64,000 nt of DNA from Streptomyces sp. NBC_01408 (GTDB lineage Bacteria; Actinomycetota; Actinomycetes; Streptomycetales; Streptomycetaceae): contig NZ_JAPEPJ010000002.1 of the NCBI RefSeq assembly GCF_026340255.1, forward strand, positions 186,001 through 250,000, written 5' to 3'. The notes beneath the pieces were generated by a model that saw only the letters and a program-made list of their open reading frames with translations, did no database searches and was not told where the DNA came from. Below, piece after piece: positions 15,866 through 23,877 of this stretch. Within the stretch, counting starts at the first letter, position 1; the number at the start of each line of letters is the position of its first letter. Position numbers and translations under genes: made by a program.

Positions 15866-16489
15866 TCAGAGCAGGACGGCCCGCAGGACCCCTTCGAACT
15901 CGTCCGCCGTGGGCGGGGTGTCGGTCAGCAGCGCCTGCATCAGCAGGCCGTCCATGACCCCGCTCAGGATCCGCAGGCGGACCGGGTCGTCCGTATAACA
16001 TCGCCCGAACTCGGCGATCGCCTCGAGCCAGTCCTGGGTGGGCCCGCGCAGCTCCGGGCGGCGGGCGGCGAGCAGGTACAGCTCGTACTCGGCGAGCAGG
16101 TGGTCCGGCCGGGCGACCACGGCCGACATCAGCTCGGCGAGCGCCCGCAGACCCCCGGGGCCGCCGCCGGTGCCGTCCGTCAGCGCGCGCATCCGCTCGG
16201 CGTCCTGGGCCATGCAGCGGGTCAGGGCGGCGGTGAGGAGGTCGTCGATGCTCTTGAAGTAGTACGCGGCGGCGGTCGGCGGCTGGCCGGCCTCGCGGGC
16301 GACGGCCCGGTGGCTCACCCCGGCCACGCCCTCGCGGGCGACGACCTGCACGGTGGCGTCGATCAGCTCCCGCTTGCGGCGCTCGCCCTTCAGGCGGCGG
16401 CCGTCCGTGGTCGGTTCGCCCACCGTCTCGCCCACCGTCACTCCCGCCCCGCGCCCGACTGTCCGCTCCCGACCATACCCGCCGGTCAC
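15866..16489 (-). CDS. TetR-family transcriptional regulator
   Basis: The 207-residue protein has the N-terminal TetR helix-turn-helix (about residues 35-80: ELIDATVQVVAREGVAGVSH, then AREAG and YYFKSIDDLL). A variable ligand-binding half follows. Its GTG start overlaps the stop of the upstream MFS gene as GTGA, so exporter and regulator form one operon. A later in-frame GTG near residue 17 is also possible, since the first 25 residues look unstructured. TetR proteins next to exporters usually repress them until the substrate appears. Inverted repeats at 17841 and 15538 are candidate operators. Confidence 0.87.
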   Translation of the reverse strand: MTGGYGRERTVGRGAGVTVGETVGEPTTDGRRLKGERRKRELIDATVQVVAREGVAGVSHRAVAREAGQPPTAAAYYFKSIDDLLTAALTRCMAQDAERMRALTDGTGGGPGGLRALAELMSAVVARPDHLLAEYELYLLAARRPELRGPTQDWLEAIAEFGRCYTDDPVRLRILSGVMDGLLMQALLTDTPPTADEFEGVLRAVLL

Positions 16490-17826
16490 GAACGCACCTC
16501 GGTCGCCCGGGCCGCATCGGCGGTCCCGGCCGCGTCGGCCACGTCGGCCCCATCGGCCACGTCGGCCACGTCGGCCCCATCGGCCACGTCGGCCACGTCG
16601 GCCCCATCGGCGCCGGTGGGTGCCTCCGCCTGACGCCCGGCCAGTCGCCGGGTCAGCGGTCCCCGGGCGAACACGGCCAGCAGCAGGGCGGCGGCGCCGG
16701 CCGCGATGGCGACGAAGAAGCCGCCGCGGGGCCCGAATTCATCGACCATGTTCCCGGAGACGGCGGCGCCGAGCGCCACGCCCACGCTCAGGCCGGTGAT
16801 GGCCCAGGTCATGCCCTCGGTCAGCTGCGCGGGCGGCACGCTCTTCTCGACCATGCCCATGACGACGATCATGGTGGGGGCGAAGAAGATGCCGGAGAAG
16901 AAGACGGCGACGGCGAGCGTCGCGATGTTGCCGACGAGGAGCAGCGGCAGGGTCGTCAGCGCCGTGCCCGTGGCCCCGAGCAGGAGCAGCCGGGGCAGCG
17001 GCACCTTGGTGTCGAGCGCGCCGAAGACCAGTCCGGCGAGCGCGGAGCCGACGGCGTAGACGGACAGCACGATGCCCGCGCTCGACGGCGCGCCCCGCTC
17101 CTCGGCGAAGGCGACGCTGACCACGTCCACGGTTCCGACGATGGCGCCGCCGGCCACGAGCAGCAGCGCGAGGATGCGTACGGAGCCGTTGCGGATCGCC
17201 GAACCGCCGGCCGAGGCGGCGTCAGCGGGGGTGTGCACGGGCGGTTCGGTGCGCTTCTGCGGTACGAACAGCAGGACGCCCACGGCCAGCAGCGCGACGG
17301 CGACCAGTGGTCCGGCCTCGGGGAACAGTGCCGTGGACAGGGCCACCGACAGCGCGGGCCCGACGACGAAGGTCATCTCGTCGACGACCGACTCCAGCGA
17401 GAAGGCGGTGTGCAGGCGCGGGGAGTCCCGGTACACGTGGGTCCAGCGGGCGCGCACCATCGCCGCCATGTTGGGCAGGGTGCCGGCGAGCGCGGCGAAG
17501 ACGAACAGGCTCCACACGGGGGCGTCGTAGCGCGCGCAGAGCAGTAAGACGCCCATGGAGGCGACGCTGACCCCGGTCGCGGGGAGCAGGACCCTGCCCT
17601 GCCCCTTCCGGTCGACGATGCGGGAGATCTGCGGCCCGAAGAAGGCGGTGGACAGGGTGAAGGTCGCGGACACGGCTCCGGCGAGCCCGTACTCGCCGCG
17701 CATCTGGCTGAGCATCGTGATGATGCCGATCGCAGTCATGGAGATCGGCATGCGCCCCACGAAACCGGCGGCCGAGAAGGCCACGGATCCGGGTGCGCGG
17801 AACAGCTCTCGGTAGACGTTGGCCAC
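16486..17826 (-). CDS. MFS transporter with repetitive C-terminal tail
   Basis: This 446-residue membrane protein shows about 12 hydrophobic segments and an MFS loop 2-3 motif (DRKGQGR near residue 73), typical of proton-driven small-molecule exporters. The GTG start has GGAAGGG upstream. Codon 17545-17547 (read on the minus strand) is TTA, in the run GVLLLCARY, so expression may depend on bldA. The last 40 residues are a tail of Gly-Ala-Asp-Val repeats encoded by a 27-bp tandem repeat. The gene is first in an operon with a TetR regulator and lies near the NRPS cluster, so it is a candidate exporter of its product. Confidence 0.87.
   Translation of the reverse strand: MANVYRELFRAPGSVAFSAAGFVGRMPISMTAIGIITMLSQMRGEYGLAGAVSATFTLSTAFFGPQISRIVDRKGQGRVLLPATGVSVASMGVLLLCARYDAPVWSLFVFAALAGTLPNMAAMVRARWTHVYRDSPRLHTAFSLESVVDEMTFVVGPALSVALSTALFPEAGPLVAVALLAVGVLLFVPQKRTEPPVHTPADAASAGGSAIRNGSVRILALLLVAGGAIVGTVDVVSVAFAEERGAPSSAGIVLSVYAVGSALAGLVFGALDTKVPLPRLLLLGATGTALTTLPLLLVGNIATLAVAVFFSGIFFAPTMIVVMGMVEKSVPPAQLTEGMTWAITGLSVGVALGAAVSGNMVDEFGPRGGFFVAIAAGAAALLLAVFARGPLTRRLAGRQAEAPTGADGADVADVADGADVADVADGADVADAAGTADAARATEVRS
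16541..16610. repeat. 27-bp tandem repeat inside the MFS gene, 2.6 copies
   Basis: Copies lie at 16541-16567, 16568-16594 and 16595-16610 (partial), each made of smaller 9-bp blocks such as ACGTCGGCC. Because 27 is a multiple of 3, copy-number change keeps the frame and only lengthens the cytoplasmic tail of the transporter. Confidence 0.85.
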
Positions 17827-17840
17827 GTCAGGGCCCTTCC

Positions 17841-17853
17841 GTTCGGTCCGAAC
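17841..17853. promoter_or_regulatory. Inverted repeat before the MFS-TetR operon
   Basis: GTTCGG-T-CCGAAC forms a perfect palindrome 15 bp upstream of the MFS start. Immediately beyond lies a direct repeat TTGAACGA at 17857-17864 and 17875-17882, 18 bp apart, in an A/T-rich promoter-like stretch. The TetR protein of the operon is the likely binder. Confidence 0.5.
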
Positions 17854-17988
17854 AACTTGAACGATCGCAAGACATTGAACGAGTGTTACATTTTCTACTC
17901 TAGAGCACGCCAGGAGGACCCTGTCAACGTCAAGAGGGAGGAAGCACTGATGACTTGCCCGCGGCGCGCGCCGCCGGGGCGGCCCGCT

Positions 17989-18031
17989 GCTCGCCGGCCG
18001 CTCGCCGGCCGCTCGCCGGCCGCTCGCCGGC
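17989..18031. repeat. 11-bp tandem repeat GCTCGCCGGCC, 3.9 copies
   Basis: Four copies run head to tail, the last one base short, directly after the 3' end of the PP2C gene. The unit contains the palindrome GCCGGC, so several hairpins are possible and the array may act as a terminator. Otherwise 17827-18036 holds only the MFS promoter region. Confidence 0.8.
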
Positions 18032-18036
18032 GCGGA

Positions 18037-18825
18037 CTACTCGCCGATGCGCACCAGCGCGAGCGTGATGTTGTCCGGGCCGCCGGCCTCGATGGCGGCC
18101 TTCCACAGCTCGAAGGCGGCCTTGCCGTCGTCGTGCACCGCCAGCAGGCGCTCGATCGCCTCGTCGGGGACCGGGTCGGTCAGCCCGTCACTGCACACGA
18201 GGTAGCGCCCGCCCAGGGACACCTCGCGGGTGCTGACATGGGGCGTTACGGGGCTGAACCCCCGGGTTCCGCCGAGCGTCTGGGTGACGGCCGACGTGGT
18301 GCGCTGCCCCGGCTCGGGCGGCGGGCTGTCGTCGACGCTCAGCTGGCGCAGGCCGTCCCACGTCACCTCGTACACCTTGCTGTCGCCGACGTTGAACGCC
18401 AGCAGCGACTCCGCCAGTACGAGGAGCCCCGCGACCGTGGTCCCCATGGTCGTGAGCTCGGGCCGGCCGTCGGCGGCCGCGTGCACCTCGCGATTGCACA
18501 CGTCCAGTACGTCACCGAGGGCCCGCGCGCCGTCCAGGGCCGCCCCGAGGGAGGAGATCCTGCGGACGACGAGCGCACTGGCCACCTCGCCGCCCGGCTG
18601 CCCGCCCAGCCCGTCGGCGACCGCGACGACGAGGGGCCTGCCCAGGGGGAACACGAGGGTCTGCGGGTTCTGCGTCACGGTCGCGCACAGCGTCCACGGG
18701 CCGACGGCGAGGCTGTCCTCGTTGTGCTCACGGATCAGCCCGACGTGACTCAGGGCGGTCACAGCTATGTACGGCACCTCACCGACCCGCCTCTCCACAG
18801 CGGCAGGCGCATCCCTCACCACCAT
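18037..18825 (-). CDS. PP2C-family protein serine/threonine phosphatase
   Basis: The 262-residue protein contains the full PP2C metal-site series: REHNEDS (residues 32-38), VADGLGG (69-75), a TTMGTT segment, NVGDSKVYE, CSDGLTD and a GGPDNIT ending. It dephosphorylates Ser/Thr residues using Mn2+/Mg2+ and has no membrane segment, so it is cytoplasmic. The ATG at 18825 was preferred. A longer frame to 18918 adds a basic, uninformative leader, and a GTG about 13 codons downstream is also possible. A kinase-like gene at 22195, now a pseudogene, may once have been a functional counterpart. Confidence 0.87.
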   Translation of the reverse strand: MVVRDAPAAVERRVGEVPYIAVTALSHVGLIREHNEDSLAVGPWTLCATVTQNPQTLVFPLGRPLVVAVADGLGGQPGGEVASALVVRRISSLGAALDGARALGDVLDVCNREVHAAADGRPELTTMGTTVAGLLVLAESLLAFNVGDSKVYEVTWDGLRQLSVDDSPPPEPGQRTTSAVTQTLGGTRGFSPVTPHVSTREVSLGGRYLVCSDGLTDPVPDEAIERLLAVHDDGKAAFELWKAAIEAGGPDNITLALVRIGE

Positions 18826-18925
18826 TGTCGCGCCGCAGGCGGAAGAGGGCAGCCGGTGGCTGGTGGAGCCCTTTACCCGCGTCCTGCCAGGCCGGGACCT
18901 GCAGGAACGCCCCGCCACGCCGCAC

Positions 18926-18952
18926 GGGCCGGAGGTCGAGGACCTCCGGCCC
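18926..18952 (-). terminator. 12-bp perfect hairpin downstream of the FG-GAP gene
   Basis: GGGCCGGAGGTC (18926-18937), loop GAG, GACCTCCGGCCC (18941-18952). It lies 40 bp past the stop of the minus-strand FG-GAP gene and upstream of the PP2C gene, a fitting place for a terminator. Confidence 0.65.
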
Positions 18953-18991
18953 GGCAGCTACGAGGCGCCTGGGCGCAGGCGGCTTCGAGGG

Positions 18992-20053
18992 TTATCGGGT
19001 CCTGAAGCGGCGGAAGAGGTTTCGGGCCACGTACACCCCCGGGCCGCCGAAGCCGACGATGTCGACGCGTCCGTCACCGGTGATGTCGGCGAGGAAGCGG
19101 GGGTGGCGGTCGACCCGCCAGCCGCCCGCGTCCTCGTTGTACCCGAACCCGCGGCACACGAGCTGGGCCTGCTCGAACCGGCCGCCGCCGCGGCTGTGCG
19201 ACACCCAGACCCCCTCGTCGCCGAAGCCGATGATGTCCGGGTTGCCGTCGCCGGTGACGTCGGCGAGGAACCGGAGGTGCTTCCCGCTCGTCCACCGCCG
19301 GGCGAGCCCGAAGTCGTTCAGGACGAGCTTCGAGGGTTCGAACGTGCCGTCGCCGCGCCCGCGTGCCACGACGACGCCCTGCGGGCCGAACCCGACGATG
19401 TCCAGTCCTCCGTCATTGGTGGTCTTGATCAGGATTCGGGGGTGCTCCCCGACCGAGCTCCATCCTTGGTCGACCCCGAAGTTGTCGAGGACGTACAAGG
19501 GCTCGGCGAACGTCCCGTCCTCGTCCTGGAGCGACACCCAGACGCCGTCGTCGTGGCAGCCGACGACATCGAGCCTGCCGTCACCGGTGGTGTCGGCAAG
19601 GAAGCGGGGGTGCTTGCCGGCAAGCCAGCCACCCGCCTTCTCATCGTGGCCGAACGCCCGGAGAACGGGTTCATCGGCGATCGGTGAGAACGTTCCGTCC
19701 TCGTCCTGGAGCGACACCCAGACGCCGTCGTCGTGGCAGCCGACGACGTCGAGCCTGCCGTCACCGGTGGTGTCGACGAGGAAGCGGGGATGCTTGTCGG
19801 CAAGCCACCCGCCGGCCTGCTGGCCGTGTCCGAACGCCCTGAGGACCAGCTCGCCGCCTGCGGGCGCGAACGTCCCGCCCTCGTCTTGCCGGGACACCCG
19901 GACACCGTCGGCGGAAAGTACGACGACGTCGGGGCTGCCGTCGCCCGTCGTGTCCACGAGGGTCCACAGGTCCGCGGGGCTCGGGGAGGGTGCGGGTGGG
20001 TGCAGGACGCGTTCGTCGTCGAACGTGCCGTCGCCCCTGCTGGACGACGTCAC
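18992..20053 (-). pseudogene. FG-GAP/VCBS repeat part of a frameshifted lectin-FG-GAP gene
   Basis: The 353 residues consist of about six repeats with the pattern HPRFLxDTTGDGxxDVVGF, ending each blade with GVWVSxxxxDGTF. These Asp/Gly-rich calcium-type repeats are typical of secreted beta-propellers. No start codon with a ribosome site precedes the frame. Upstream of 20053 it continues as GWWAGLGARFLADTTGAGRNDIVG back to about 20155, overlapping the ricin-type reading frame. The two therefore belong to one gene of about 1.83 kb, whose length is not a multiple of three. The break lies near 20130-20190. It is either a natural frameshift or a sequencing error. Two blades (around 19560 and 19740) are almost identical at the DNA level, suggesting recent duplication. 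Confidence 0.75.
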
Positions 20054-20076
20054 GGCCCCCTTCGCGGGTTTGAGTC

Positions 20077-20820
20077 CTACGATGTCGTTGCGCCCCGCTC
20101 CTGTGGTGTCGGCGAGGAACCGTGCACCGAGCCCGGCCCACCAGCCCGGTTGCCCGCTGGGAGAGCGGGTAGCCCCTCGCTTTTCCAGCCCCCGGCGTCC
20201 TCGTCACTGCCGAACCGCTCGAGGACCAGCAGCATGTCGCTGAAGGAGGGCGCCGCGTCGGGTGCCGGCCGCAGCGCGGTCGAGCGGGCCAGGCGCCAGG
20301 ACCGGCGGCCGTTCCAGTGGCTCAGTGGTGCCCAGCGCAGCACGGGGTCGCTGGTGCGCTCGGGCTCGGCCGGGACGAACCGCCACCGCCGGCTCTCCGC
20401 GCTGTCGTCGTGCTCGCGCAGGACGATCGGGGTGCCGTCCTCGCCGGGGTCGGCGAGGTCGAGAACGGCGCCGTCGGTCGCGCCCTCGATGAAGTAGAGG
20501 CCCGCTTCACCCTCGACGGGGACGACGTACCACTGCTGGCCCATCCTGCCGGCGGCGGCGTCCCACTGGCGGACGCCGCGGTCCGCGGCGGCGGGGTTGT
20601 CGAGCACCTTGCCGCTGACCGCGTTGCGGATCACATATGTCTGCTCGTCCTGCGTGGCCGGCACGGGGGTGAGCTGCCACTGCCCCGGGCTCGGGCCGTC
20701 ATCGGGGAAGTCGCGGACGACGAGCGCCCCGTCCGCGCCCGGCGCGGCCTTGGCGCCGAGGGTCTTCCCCGTGGCGGCGTTGACGATCTCCAGCTTCAGT
20801 TCTTCCGTGGGCACGGGCAT
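20077..20820 (-). CDS. Ricin-type beta-trefoil lectin domain, N-terminal half of the frameshifted gene
   Basis: From ATG 20820 (GGAAGAGG just upstream) the product runs 247 residues. It contains three beta-trefoil units marked by QWQLTPV, QQWYVVPV and RRWRFVPA, the Q-x-W signature of ricin-B-like lectins, with GKVLDNP and GAVLDLA strands. After GGWKSEG the sequence turns into non-repeat Pro/Gly-rich residues and ends at a TAG. The expected FG-GAP repeat is found in the next frame instead. No signal peptide is visible, unusual for such a fusion. A sugar-binding role is inferred from the fold only. Confidence 0.7.
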   Translation of the reverse strand: MPVPTEELKLEIVNAATGKTLGAKAAPGADGALVVRDFPDDGPSPGQWQLTPVPATQDEQTYVIRNAVSGKVLDNPAAADRGVRQWDAAAGRMGQQWYVVPVEGEAGLYFIEGATDGAVLDLADPGEDGTPIVLREHDDSAESRRWRFVPAEPERTSDPVLRWAPLSHWNGRRSWRLARSTALRPAPDAAPSFSDMLLVLERFGSDEDAGGWKSEGLPALPAGNRAGGPGSVHGSSPTPQERGATTS

Positions 20821-20887
20821 CGTGGTGCCTCTTCCAGGCGGTGCGGGCGTCGGCTCGGGACGGGCGTGGCGCGGAGGTGGACTCGGG

Positions 20888-21154
20888 TCACGTGAAGACG
20901 TGGTGGTAGGGGACGTTCCACTCGCTGGGCAGCCGCGGGTAGAACGTGTTGATGACCGTCCCGGTGAAGTCCCCGCCCCAGTTGTAGGTGACACGCACCT
21001 CGCCGTTCGCGGTCACCGCGTGGTCCTTGAACCCGAGGATGGAGTCGGGGTGGGTGATCGGCACGAACGTGATCCCGCCCCACGGCGTCACCGTGACGAC
21101 CCAGAGCTGGGTGTCCTCGGGCGCGCCGTTCTTCCCGCGCCACTTGTCGCCCAC
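20888..21154 (-). CDS. Small protein of unknown function
   Basis: The 88-residue product from GTG 21154 begins VGDKWRGKNG and contains Trp/Thr-rich strands (TQLWVVTVTPWGG, VTYNWGGDFTGT) suggesting a small beta-fold. I do not recognise the family. It lies 67 bp upstream of the lectin gene on the same strand and may form an operon with it. The start is uncertain because no good ribosome site is visible. The frame stays open to 21268 but without protein-like composition, so the gene may be 5'-truncated. Sequence on the plus strand at 21240-21340 also looks protein-like but has no complete frame. Confidence 0.45.
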   Translation of the reverse strand: MGDKWRGKNGAPEDTQLWVVTVTPWGGITFVPITHPDSILGFKDHAVTANGEVRVTYNWGGDFTGTVINTFYPRLPSEWNVPYHHVFT

Positions 21155-21355
21155 CCGCCAACGCCCGGACGTGACACTGCTCCGCCGAGGCGGCGTCTCG
21201 AATTGGATCGACCTGCCTGGGAGTTGGTGGCGGCCAGCGGCTCGGACCAAATGCCCTCGACAGCACACGGGTGTGGTTCACCGACACCGACCGGATCTAC
21301 GTCTCCGGCGACCGGGCGGCGTACGGCTGTCGGCCTTCGGGCCCTCAAACACGGC

Positions 21356-21766
21356 CTAAGCGCAGGCGGCTGCCACGACGACGGTGGCGACCCGGCTTCC
21401 CTGGTGGTGCGTGCAGGGGTCCGGTCGGCGGCCGCTGTCGGCCGTGTCGTGCGCGTACCGGGTGGCCGCCTGGAGCGCGGCGCTGACGAGGGTGGCGAGC
21501 AGGTCTACGTCGGAGCTGATCTCCAGACGCACCGTCACCCAGTCCGATCCGGTGGACAGCCGGATGGCCGTGGAGCCGGCGAGCGCCGGCCGGAGTTTTG
21601 TGATCATGGAACGGGTGAGGTGGACATCGGCTTCGTATGTCCCGTGGAAGTGGACGATCTCCCGCGAACCGGCGTTCAGTCCGAGTCCGGCGCCACACGC
21701 CGGGCGGCCTTCGCTGAGCGCAGGCCAACTCATCAGCTGTTCACTGGCGTGCCTAGCTGTGTTCAT
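21356..21766 (-). CDS. Luciferase-domain (DUF5519) family protein
   Basis: The 136-residue product resembles the actinobacterial DUF5519 family, sometimes annotated as luciferase family. Matching segments are a WPALSEGRPACGAG opening, the core EIVHFHG followed by ADVHLT, and SDWVTVRLE then VDLLATLVSAAL. The name comes from a weak relation to a luciferase domain and no light reaction is implied; the function is unknown. The ATG at 21766 was chosen because family similarity begins there. The C-terminal 25 residues, rich in Arg/His/Ala, are probably not conserved. It is divergent from the kinase pseudogene. Confidence 0.65.
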   Translation of the reverse strand: MNTARHASEQLMSWPALSEGRPACGAGLGLNAGSREIVHFHGTYEADVHLTRSMITKLRPALAGSTAIRLSTGSDWVTVRLEISSDVDLLATLVSAALQAATRYAHDTADSGRRPDPCTHHQGSRVATVVVAAACA

Positions 21767-22194
21767 GCCCCGAGCCTGCCCGCCTGAAGGCCGCCGCACA
21801 AGGCCCGTGGCCCAATACCGTTGCCCTGGGACGGGATGCGTGCGACACCCCTGCGGAAGCGGTGAGGGGAAAGTGACGGAGGGTCCCTCCGCCCGGGTCC
21901 GCCCGGGTCCGCCCGGGTCCGCTCGGCGGCGGCGCGGCCCGGCTGGAAGCACTCTGGGCCGTCAGGAGCCGCCTAGTGCTGTGGCGGCAGGGGTCGGGGC
22001 AGGGCCTCGCCGACGGGGGTTGCGGCGAGGCCCTGGCCGTGACGATACATCCCGCCGCCCGGATCGTCCGCAGAGTCGACGAAATGCAAAGGTCCTGGAT
22101 CAGGTCCGGCCTTCGGCCACCGGCCCGCCCCAGCGGGGTCGCGGATAATGCTCCTGGCGAAGGTGTCGATCACGGGGTTACGGGGGCCGAGCGG
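21767..22194. other. 428-bp intergenic region with repeats
   Basis: No gene is supported here. The region contains a 10-bp tandem repeat GCCCGGGTCC (three copies, 21891-21920) and the sequence CTAGTGCTGTG at 21973-21983. The latter is also found at 46527-46537 and, inverted, at 59330-59340. It presumably includes the divergent promoters of the DUF5519 gene and the kinase pseudogene. Confidence 0.6.
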
Positions 22195-23712
22195 GTGCGG
22201 GAACCGATCGAAGACCGCTACGAGCTGGACGAGTTGCTCGGCCGGGGCGGATTCGGCGAGGTCTGGCGGGCCCGCGACAGCCGGGTCGGCCGGTGGGTGG
22301 CCGTCAAGATCGGATATCCCGAAACCCCTGAGGACACACGCCGGTTCGAGCGCGAGGCGAGCCTCGCCGGAAACCTCGCCCACCCCAACATCGCCACCGT
22401 GCACGACTTCGGCCGTACCCGGCACGGCGGGCGGAGCGCCGTCTTCCTGGTGATGGAGCTGCTCCAGGGCCGCAGTCTCGCCGAGGTCCTGGCCGACGGG
22501 GCGCCGCCGCTCGCCGACGCCCTGGACTGGGCGATGCAGGTCGCGGCGACTCTCGGAGCCGCTCACGACGCGGGGGTCGTCCACCGGGACGTCAAGCCGG
22601 CCAACGTGATGATCACCGAAGGCCGGGTGGCGAAGGTCCTCGGCTTCGGCATCGCCAAGGCCCAGGGGCGGTTCCGGGACGGATCTCACGGCCACGGGCA
22701 TGATCATCGGCTCGTTCCCCTACATGGCGCCCGAGCGCTGGACCGGTGGCGCGGGCGGAGTCCCCGTCGACGGGCGGTCCGACCCGTACGCCCTGGGCTG
22801 CGTGCTCATGGAACTCGTCACCGGTACCCACCCCTTCACCGCCCGTGACATGTACGAGTCCCTCGGCCAGCACCTCCAGGCCGCGCCGCCCGCCCCCAGC
22901 TCGCTCCGTCCGGGGCTGCCGGCCGCGCTCGACCCGCTCGTACTGGACCTGCTCGCCAAGGACCCGCGCCACCGCCCCGCGAACGCACGCGAGGTGAGCG
23001 CACGGCCGGCGGCGATCGCCCGGGACCGGCAACCGGAAGAGTCGGTCGGGGCCACCCCGGCACAGCGGGGGGTACCGGCACCGCCGCCCTACCCGCCGAC
23101 CGTACCGGGCACCCTGCTGGAGTCGGCCGACGACCCGGTTCGGGCCCTGCTGCGCCGCCGGCTCACCCAGCTGGTGGAGGACGCCCCGGCCCCCTCCACC
23201 CCGTCACGCTGACCGCCCGGCACCACCTCGCCACGGCCCTGCACCGCGGCAACGGCGCCCTCGACGGTCAGTGGGACCCGCGCACGCCCGAGCGCGCGGA
23301 GGGCGAACGCGCCTGGCTGCGACCGCTGCTGCCCGATCTGGAACGGGGGCTGCCCGCCGACAGCCCGGTGCTGCTCGACGTTTGGCGCCGACTGGCGCAC
23401 GACGCCTGGCTGGTCGGTGATTTCGCCGCCGCCGCACCGCTGTACGCGCGGCTGTTCCCCGATCCGGAGGGCCTGGTCGAGGAGGGCGACGTGGAGGTGG
23501 GCTACCGGGTGTTCCGCAGCATCGGCGAGGCCGGGGATCCCGCCCGGGCGCTGGCGCTGATCAAGCCGCTGCTGCACCGCCTCCAGATCGGCTTCGGCGG
23601 CCCCCGCTGGCTGGCCGACGAACTGATCGACACCCGCGCGGACTTCCGCCAGGCACTGCGGGAGGGCCGGCGGGCCGACGGCGGCGGCCTGCTCCGCCTG
23701 TTCGGCCGCTGA
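22195..23712 (+). pseudogene. Serine/threonine protein kinase, frameshifted and lacking the DFG aspartate
   Basis: From GTG 22195 the sequence shows a Hanks-type kinase: glycine loop LGRGGFGEV, catalytic Lys in VAVKIGYP and catalytic loop HRDVKPANV. The DFG motif reads GFG, so the Mg2+-binding Asp is lost. Around 22665-22672 (G-rich run) the frame shifts: GSGTDLTATGMIIG, then SFPYMAPERW and the C-lobe follow in the +2 frame until TGA at 23210-23212. Past about 23190 the +1 frame resumes with LHPVTLTARHHLA, a TPR-like segment, running to 23712. Two indels plus a lost catalytic residue argue for a decayed gene rather than only sequencing error. Confidence 0.75.
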
Positions 23713-23877
23713 CCCCCGCCGGTACGCCCGTAGGCCCGCGCATCCATACATCCGTTCGCCCGTACATCCGTTCGTCACGGCGAGCCCCGCCGTCCCGTCT
23801 TGTCCGGGACGTCGGGGCTCGCTAGCCTCGCGCCCCGTGCCGGGTGCGCCGGGACAGCGATCAGGGACGGGGAACGC

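Noticed and set aside
17857..19005. Plus-strand frame over the PP2C gene
   Set aside because: It is antisense to clear PP2C motifs and starts in the MFS promoter region.
21240..21340. Protein-like plus-strand stretch (VWFTDTDRIYVSGDRAAYG)
   Set aside because: No complete frame or start could be found, so it is noted only as a possible remnant.
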